From NCBI GenBank assembly GCA_954871525.1, contig OX940866.1:36840521-36904520 (forward strand): DNA of 64,000 bases, written 5' to 3'. Source of the DNA: Parietaria judaica. Lineage: Eukaryota > Streptophyta > Magnoliopsida > Rosales > Urticaceae. Position numbers and translations under genes: made by a program. The notes under the pieces were generated by a model, which was not told where the DNA came from, ran no database searches, and saw nothing but the letters and a program-made list of their open reading frames with translations. Shown here piece after piece: positions 57,588-64,000 of the stretch (positions are counted from its first letter, which is position 1; every line of letters starts with the position of its first letter).

Positions 57588-58813
57588 ATCATTAAATTTA
57601 ATTTTTGACTAAAAAACTTTGTCTTTTGACCTTTTCTGTCCCTCTCTCCGACGCTCCTTCAAAATCTCGAAAAAAATAAAAATAAATTAATTTTAAACAA
57701 TTTTAATTTTTTACAAAAAATGTCATCTCTATATCAGTCCATCGAGATATACATGTTGCAGTATACTCGTAAATTGAACTTGCGATCGATTTGAGAAAAG
57801 GGGGACACAGTAAGAGGAGAGCAGAGGATAATTAATTGGGGTGGCTCAAAATCACCACTTTGATCGCCTCTTTTAAAATAAAATATTTGTCTCAAATCAA
57901 CAGCTTTCTTCCAATTTTCAAACTCTCTCTCTCTCTCTCTCTCTCTTGACTGTAAATTTCCGAGCTTCAGGAGGATATCTCCAAAAGATTCTGCTGACCA
58001 TTCGGAGAGAAGCAAATTCAAAGAGGGTTAAGGAGAGTTCGTGCAAAGTTCCAGTCTTTCTTCCTTTAGGCTTCTCTTTTAGCTCGCTGGGTTGGGTGCC
58101 TTTGACTTTCCAACGTGATTCGCGGCGAGCCTCCGATTCCTTTCTGTGGCGTTTGGCTTTTCTCAGTTTCATTGATTTCTAGGGTTTCAAGGTAAGCGAT
58201 TCTCTTTTACTTTTTTCATTCCTAAGATTATTCTGGTTTTAATGGTGAATTTGATTTTAATTGAAGCTTTTGCAGGTTGTGACTGGAATTGATTGATCGT
58301 TATTGGAAGAAAGAAGAGAGGTAAAGTTTATGAACGCATTGATTGTGGTTTCACATGTTGTTTTTATTGTAGCATGTGATAAGGTTTTGCCATTTTTTGA
58401 GATTGGAATGATGAATCTTTATTATGTAGAGAAGAAGAAGCATGGCTCTCTGTGAAATTATTGCATTGCCTTTTCTCTGACTTTTAAACACCCACAGTAA
58501 AGACGCATTCGATTTCGAATAATACCTTCTACCTTTTTCATATATTTATGTACTTGTAGTTTTATAAAGATTACATACAATTCAGATTCATACCATTCAC
58601 ACTGAGAAAAAAGATGGTACACTATGTTAGATTTCCATCGGAAAATCGATCTTCTTCTTTTCTTTTTTCGAGAACGAGGTGAGTGGTGTTTTGGAAAGAA
58701 AAAAGAAATCACTTGTGAAATGACTGTAAGATCGTTTTCCTCCCTTGTGTTTAGAAAGTTGCGGTTCTTATATTTTTGTCAACAGGTGGAACTGGAGACT
58801 TAAGAAAGCAAGT
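57588..58813 (+). promoter_or_regulatory. Promoter and 5' UTR with introns of the WEB-family gene
   Basis: A (CT)n tract at 57925-57946 is typical of plant core promoters or leaders. Candidate leader exons end at 58191 (CAAG|GTAAGC), span 58276-58320 (TTGCAG|...|GTAAAG) and restart at 58786 (AACAG|GTGGAACTG), 28 bp before the ATG. The splice sites are inferred from consensus only. The gag-less copia insertion ends at 57587, about 1.2 kb upstream of the start codon. Confidence 0.55.
57925..57946. repeat. (CT)n microsatellite
   Basis: Eleven uninterrupted CT units in the presumed leader of the WEB-family gene. Confidence 0.95.
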
Positions 58814-60821
58814 ATGGTTGCAAAGGACCGATCAAATGCTACAGTGTCGCCTAATCCGAAGGCAGAGGTGGGAGAGATCGACACGAGGGCGCCTTTTCAG
58901 TCTGTTAAAGATGCAGTCTCGCTATTTGGCGAAGGCGCATTCTCGGGAGAGAGGCCGGCAATTCGGAAACCGAAGCCTTATTCGGCAGAGGTAGTTTTTG
59001 CTGACTTTAACGATGTCTAAACTCTAAAGACTCGGTTTTGATGGTATGTTTTTTTCTCGATACATGCAGAGGGTGTTGGCCAAGCAAACCCAGCTTCACC
59101 TGACTCAGAAGGAACTGAACAAGCTGAAAGAACAACTGAAGAGCGCCGAAATAACTAAATCTCAAGCGCTTTCGGAGCTGGAAAAGGTGAAAATTACCGC
59201 AGAAGATCTGAAGAATAAGCTGAACGTTCTTACTGAATCCAAGGAAGCGGCAATTAGGGCAACCGAAGCTGCAAAAAGTCAGGCCAAGCAAGGAGACGAG
59301 AGCTCCTGGGCACAAGAACTAGAAGCTGCAAGAGAGCAGTACACTTCTGCAATAACCGAGCTCGATGCCGCAAAGCAGGAGCTAAGGAAAATCCGTTTGG
59401 AGAGTGATGCTTCTCTGGAAGCTAAAGTTGCAGCGTTAAAGCAAGAAGCAGAGGCCAAACACGCAACAAAAGCAAATACCGATCGAGTCGGGGAGCTCTC
59501 TAAAGAAATCGTCTCTGCTAAGGAATCAATCGAGCAAGTTAAGCAATTAGCGGTGCAGTCCCAGCACGAGCAAGCCAAGGTATTCACTGAAAAAGACGAG
59601 CAAAGGAAGTCCCATAAATCCGCATTGGAGGATTCAGCTAAAAAATTAGAGCTTCTGAAGTCAGAGTTCGATCCAGAACTTTCAAAAACCCTCGAAGCAC
59701 AGTTTGCTGAGACTTTGAAGGAGATCGAAGCTACACAGAAGCGTATGGAGAGTGAAAAGGCTTCTGACTTAGAGTCGGTGAAGACCGTCACTCTTGAACT
59801 GGACGACGCTAAGGGGTCATTGCAGAAAGTGGCTGAAGAAGAAAGCTCGCTCAGAAGCTTGGTCGAGGCTCTGAAGCTGGAAGTGGAGAACGTGAAGAAA
59901 GAGCACGATGAACTCAAGGAAAAAGAAGCAGAGACACAATCGATAGCCGGAAATCTTCACATCAAGCTCCAGAAAACTAAATCCGACCTCGAAGCTTGCC
60001 TCGCTGAAGAGACCAGAGCTAAAGGTGCTTGCGAAGAAATGATGTCAACTCTGACCCAACTATCAGAGGAAACCGTAAGTGCAAAACGCGAGGCCGAAGA
60101 AATGAAGACCAAAGCCGAGGAACTGAAGAAAGAAGCCGAAGCCACCAAAATCGCGGTTCAAGAAGTGGAAATCCAGCTCCGAGTCGCTCTGGAAGAAGCC
60201 AAGGAAGCCAAATCTGCCGAGGAAAAAGCCGTCAATCAGATCAAAGCCTTGTCCGAGGAAACCAACGCCGCCAGAACCTCGATCTCCGAATCCGGCGCGA
60301 ACATCACGCTATCAAGAGACGAGTACGAGTCTCTGAGCCATAAAGTGGAGGAGTCTGAGAGATTAGCCGACATGAAGGTGGCGGCTGCCATGGCTCAGGC
60401 GGCGGCGGTCAAAGCCGGTGAGAACGAGGCGCTTCAGAGGCTGGAGGCTCTTCGGAAGGAGATTGACGAGGCGAATTCCGCTACGGAGGCGGCGGCAAAG
60501 AGGGCAGAGATGGCGGGAGCCGCTAAGAAGGCGGTTGAGGGTGAGCTGAAGCGGTGGCACGAACGCGACCTTAAGAAAGCGGCCGAGGCAGCGTCCCGGA
60601 TTCTCGCTGAATCCGAGGTTCCTCTACAATCGTCTTCACCGAGAGGCCAGAAGTCGACGAACGCTGCGGCAAAACCCGCGGAAACTCGGAAGTTGGAAAA
60701 GGAGAAATCTTCAGTTTCGAAGAAGGCGCTCTTGTCTAACCTTAGCGGGATCTTCAACCGGAAAAAGAACCAGATTGAAGGAGGCTCGCCGTCGTATCTC
60801 CCCGGCGAGAGACCCCTGTGA
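58814..60821 (+). CDS. WEB-family (DUF827) coiled-coil protein, two coding exons
   Basis: Exons 58814-58990 and 59070-60821 join in frame (GCAGAG|GT, TGCAG|AGG) to give 642 residues, close to the usual length of the At5g55860-type branch. The N-terminus has the family motif EIDTRAPFQSVKDAVSLFGEGAF. Residues from about 60 to 560 are almost continuous heptad coiled coil, rich in Ala, Glu and Lys, with the DUF827 block. A basic Ser-rich tail ends the protein (KKALLSNLSGIFNRKKNQ). WEB1 and PMI2 of this family support chloroplast movement under light; this branch is less well studied, so the role is inferred. It is intact. A 591-residue frame from 59046 includes intron sequence at its start and is not the true start. 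Confidence 0.93.
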
Positions 60822-61232
60822 ATGCGAAAGTTTGGTTGTGGTGTATTTGGGAGTTTTGTGTAAAGAAATTATTACGTGTGATTGCGCAAACTGGAGCTTG
60901 TTGATTTCTTTTTGTTTTGTGTATATTAATGAGACCAACTTTGTAGATTGCTTGTCGTTTCTTCTCTTCTTTTTTTGTCGTTTCAATCAACACGTGCGTT
61001 TTTTGAGGTTTAGAACGTTGGTACTTTGTTTATCTATTTATTATAATTATAGGTTTTTTTAGAGGAGAACCATTCCAAAACTCACTGCCAAATCGATGGG
61101 CAGAAACCGATCACCAATTTTTGTACTATAAAAATGCTTTAAAGATTTTTTTGCTCTCTCACGCATGTTCAATTTTACAGGTTTTCTCTAACCTGCATTT
61201 TTCAAACAATGGAAAGTTTTGCCGAGCAAAAT
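60822..61232. other. 3' flank of the WEB-family gene
   Basis: Presumed 3' UTR (T-rich, with AATGAGACC and TTTTGTGTATATTAAT) and spacer. No gene. Confidence 0.5.
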
Positions 61233-61489
61233 AGAGAAATGGCTCTTAATAATCAAATTGAAAGTTTGATTAGCAAAATAGCCTTATTTTTTTTTTCTTT
61301 GCAAAATAGTCAATTGGATGAGGTGGCTTTTTAATCTCATATTTAATACCAATAATACCCTTTAATTAACTTATTTTGTATTATTATTATTTATTGTTTT
61401 AACAAATTTGTAATTAATTATGTAAAAAATTTGGAATTAATTGAAAATTTTGAATCATTCTCTCTCTCTCCGTCAAAGCCAAGAAAGCC

Positions 61490-61857
61490 ATGGCTCTCAA
61501 TAAGCTCGTCGTCGTCCATGCCGGTGCTCCCAATCACCCATCCTCTCGCGCCCCGCTACTGCTATATCTAGTGGCACCCACGACATCTCCAAGTCATGCT
61601 CCTTCCTCTGCTCCATCGCCAGGCTCCACTTCAGCCATTGCACCGCCGATCTGCACCGTGCGGGATCTCTCCGTCGTCCGTCGTCGTCGTTGTCTCTGAC
61701 TAACCTGGTAAAAGTTCTTCTTTGTTTTTGTTGGTATTTCGCGATCCTGAGATCACTGTGATTTAGTTTATTGGCGATGTACAGTGGTTCCAACCTCCAG
61801 CGATGGTGAAGGCCACGACGCGACGGCGAGGAAGATCCCATTGGCGTCGTCCATGAC
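61490..61857 (+). pseudogene. Captured gene fragment inside TIR element
   Basis: The segment begins with a good ATG (AAGCCATGGCT, MALNKLVVVHAG) and is much richer in GC than its surroundings. A possible intron runs from CTG|GTAAAAG (61708) to GTACAG (about 61783). The 69-codon frame ends at 61699 in a low-complexity Arg/Ser stretch. I do not recognise the protein. Confidence 0.35.
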
Positions 61858-61866
61858 ATGGGCATT

Positions 61867-62085
61867 AACTTGTATTAACAAAGTTAATATATTGTCAAAC
61901 CGACATTCAACTGTTTGATATGAACTTGTATTAACAAAGTTAATACATTGTAAAATCGGCATTAATTTGTATCAACAAAGTTAATACATTGTATTATTAA
62001 CAAAGTTAATACATTGTAAAATCGGCATTAATTTGTATCAACAAAGTTAATACATTGTATTATTAACAAAGTTAATATTGTCAAT
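61867..62085. repeat. AACAAAGTTAATAC minisatellite
   Basis: At least six copies of AACAAAGTTAAT(A/-)C(A/-)TTGT in units of about 20-75 bp, with a 73-bp higher-order unit repeated twice. The same word in reverse orientation occurs at 25158-25265 in the related TIR element. Confidence 0.82.
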
Positions 62086-62617
62086 AAAGAAAATTATTAT
62101 TTTGATGAATAACGCGTTCAATTGGTTGATTGCTTATTTAATAATTAATTACAAAATACTATCCATATTTATAGGCAAAATAGTTAGCATTCACATGATT
62201 TTAGCACACAAAATATAATCCACATTAATAGCTAATTACTTAAAAAATTGATAACGTGATTAGCCCCTATTTTTTAGTATTTCAATTTTAATTTTTGAAA
62301 ATATTTTTTTTTTTGAAAAAAATCTTGATTAGCATTAATTAGCCACGATTAATTTATTTCTTTTTTAATTAATAACGAAAATATAGCCACTATTATTTAG
62401 GGTTTGATTTTGGCAGTTTGAGAAGACTAGTTAAACCATTAATCACGTTTGAAACATTAATCACATTTAATTGATTAAAAAATTAAAAAATTAATTATAA
62501 AGGTAATAAGGTCTTTTGTGATTTATTAATGTGGTTGATTGGTTATATGACAATATTAATAAAAAAAATTGGCTATTTTGTAAATCAGTTTTTCTACTTC
62601 TGGCTATACGGTTATAG

Positions 62618-62826
62618 TCTTGTAGACACTGAATATAGTGTGTAATATTATAACTTTTCACAAAAAAAAAATATCTAAAGTTCAATATTTATTTATGTCA
62701 ATAAATATGAACACATGGTTATTGGAAGACAGTCAATTAAAGCAAAAATAAAAAATAATCAATAACATCAACTCTCTCTCTCCCATTTCACCGGAAAAAC
62801 TCTCTCTCTCTCTCTCCTCAGGGGCC
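62618..62826 (+). promoter_or_regulatory. Promoter and 5' UTR of the sucrase/ferredoxin-like gene
   Basis: An AT-rich promoter-like stretch is followed by a CT-rich leader (62771-62818, CTCTCTCTC runs) and an ATG in the good context GGCCATGGGG. Confidence 0.5.
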
Positions 62827-64000
62827 ATGGGGAGCATCACCAGGGACGACCACGCCTCGTCGCCGATCACCGTCTCCGGCGCCTCCTCCGACCCCCTCGA
62901 CAGCTTCCTCTCCGATCCCGCCGCCTCCGGCAGCTTCCACAACGACTCTTCCGTGCTCTCCTCCGACTCCGCCAACCTCGACGCCGACTTCGGATTCTCC
63001 CGCGCCGACTTCGGCGCCGAGCCTCTCTCCGGCTCCGTCGACCTCTACCGCCGACACGTGTTCCTCTGCTACAAGAACCCTAGGGTTTGGCCGCCGCGCG
63101 TCGAGGCCGCGGAGTTCGACCGCCTCCCGAGGCTGCTCTCCGCCGCTGTCTCCGCGCGGAAGCCCGAGATGAAGAGAGAGGTTTGATCTCACTTGTTCCT
63201 CTCTATAAAAGCTTTGATTTTTCACTGGGTTTTGAGTCCATTCTTTTCCTCTTAAGTTTGTGTTTATGGTGATTTGTGTTCGAGTTCAGATTGAAACTAT
63301 CTAGTTAAGGTGTTCTTGTTCAGTCATGGATTTGCTTCCACAATTTTACTGGTCTTCTCTTCTGTTTATTTTTTGATGCTTCACTGGTGCTGGAATCAGT
63401 ACAGTTTCGAGTTAACGAATACGTTAATCTATGTAACTAATCACCTAATATATTCGATCTTTTGCCCGAAAAAGATAGCTTAGTTAAGAAATTTTCTCAT
63501 GTTTAGAATTAGAATGTAATGTAAAGCTGTAGTAGTGTTGTTTTAACTGTATTTGAATTTGGATATGCGGGTTCGGAGATGCATTGGCAGGGAGCTTTTG
63601 AACTCGAACCAGAGATTTAATAAAGAGATTCAAAGGACTCATGAATCCCGGGAACAGTATAGTTGTTTTAAGTTCTGCGAATTTTTCGTATTGTGATTTA
63701 CTCTCTCTTTGCTTGCAACTATTTTACAACTGATCATATAATTCTCTTTTATTTTCTAGACCCGGTTAACAATATGCGAGGGACATGATGGGACCGAAAC
63801 TTCAAACGGGGATGTATTGATTTTTCCTGACATGGTCCGGTACAGGTATCTAAATGCTCTTCTTCTCTGCAGAACTCTCCGAAATCAGTACCAGGAATTT
63901 TAATTTCGATGCTGACCGTAATTTGGGGGAAATCACAGGAGACTGACCCACTTTGATGTGGAGACATTCGTCGAAGAAGTGCTTGTGAAGGACAGTGACT
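62827..64000 (+). CDS. Sucrase/ferredoxin-like family protein (5' part, three exons visible)
   Basis: Exons 62827-63180, 63760-63845 and 63939 to the window end join in frame (GAGAG|GT, TTCTAG|ACC, TACAG|GT, CACAG|GAG). The acidic Ser-rich N-terminus (about 1-70) is followed by the family block VDLYRRHVFLCYKNPRVWPPRVEA, then TICEGHDGTETSNGDVLIFPDM and LTHFDVETFVEEVLVKDSD. These match the start of the Suc_Fer-like domain (thioredoxin-like ferredoxin fold, related to yeast AIM32). Members are thought to bind an iron-sulfur cluster through downstream cysteines that are outside the window. The gene continues to the right. Confidence 0.9.

Larger units (their letters stand above)
61233..62617. mobile_element. 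TIR element with a gene-like insert (related to 5049-25586)
   Basis: The left end (GAGAAATGGCTCTTAATAATC, then TTTGCAAAATAGTCAATTGGATGAGGTGGC) matches the arm at 5049. The right end (TTGGCTATTTTGTAAATCAG, near 62563-62585) is an inverted, more diverged version. Between them lie a GC-rich coding-like segment (61480-61860) and an AACAAAGTTAATAC minisatellite. A non-autonomous DNA transposon that took up a gene fragment (Pack-type) would explain it. Terminal duplication not resolved. Confidence 0.55.

Noticed and set aside
59046..59069. Start of the WEB gene within the 59046 frame
   Set aside because: This stretch is intron sequence ending in TGCAG; the upstream exon with the conserved EIDTRAPFQSVKDAV motif joins in frame at 59070.
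59279..59917. 212-codon Ser-rich ORF antisense to the WEB gene
   Set aside because: It is the shadow of the Glu/Ala/Lys-rich coiled-coil codons on the other strand.

Overview
The window is nuclear DNA from a flowering plant, almost certainly a eudicot. The evidence is intron-bearing genes with plant-specific families (a CC-NBS-LRR immune receptor, a cellulose synthase-like E enzyme, a WEB/DUF827 coiled-coil protein, a sucrase/ferredoxin-like protein), AT-rich intergenic DNA, and Ty1/copia and Ty3/gypsy-type LTR retrotransposons, MITEs and a tRNA-derived SINE. I cannot name the species.

Region 1 (1-25600) is a stack of nested transposons. A TIR-type element (arms 5049-5190 and 24921-25586) is split by a 19.7-kb LTR retrotransposon (5191-24915, 5-bp duplication TAACC). 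That element is split by a copia element (6836 to about 21.2 kb, minus strand). The copia pol is in turn split by an 8.8-kb LTR retrotransposon (9622-18439, duplication AATCT). This innermost element, and a second diverged copy cut by the left window edge (1-4448), carry a SKIP14-like F-box gene on the sense (minus) strand 42 bp after the primer-binding site, where gag normally sits. They also carry an antisense, intron-containing coiled-coil gene, and different GC-rich tandem arrays between the two convergent genes. The F-box gene has a start codon, intron and reading frame preserved in both copies, and is the most interesting object here.

Region 2 (25600-30400) is AT-rich non-coding DNA with a 178-bp hAT-type MITE, a candidate Helitron end and several degenerate tandem repeats. 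Region 3 (30402-41961) holds two apparently intact genes on the minus strand: a 1086-residue CC-NBS-LRR receptor and an eight-exon CSLE-type glycosyltransferase of 731 residues, whose large first intron has collected a SINE and a MITE.

Region 4 (42300-57590) is again transposon-rich: a copia element with 134-bp LTRs (42549-50400, duplication GGAAG) split by a 2.75-kb solo LTR (45145-47891, duplication CACAT), both sitting inside an LTR-like fragment; then a copia element without gag (53486-57582, duplication TTTTG). Region 5 (57.6-64 kb) has a WEB-family gene (58814-60821), a TIR element with a gene-like insert (61233-62617), and the first three exons of a sucrase/ferredoxin-like gene that runs off the right edge.

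The host genes are functionally unrelated neighbours. The element genes form units: copia gag-PR-INT-RT-RNaseH polyproteins, mostly broken, and the F-box/antisense pair of the innermost family. All family names come from sequence recognition, without database searches.
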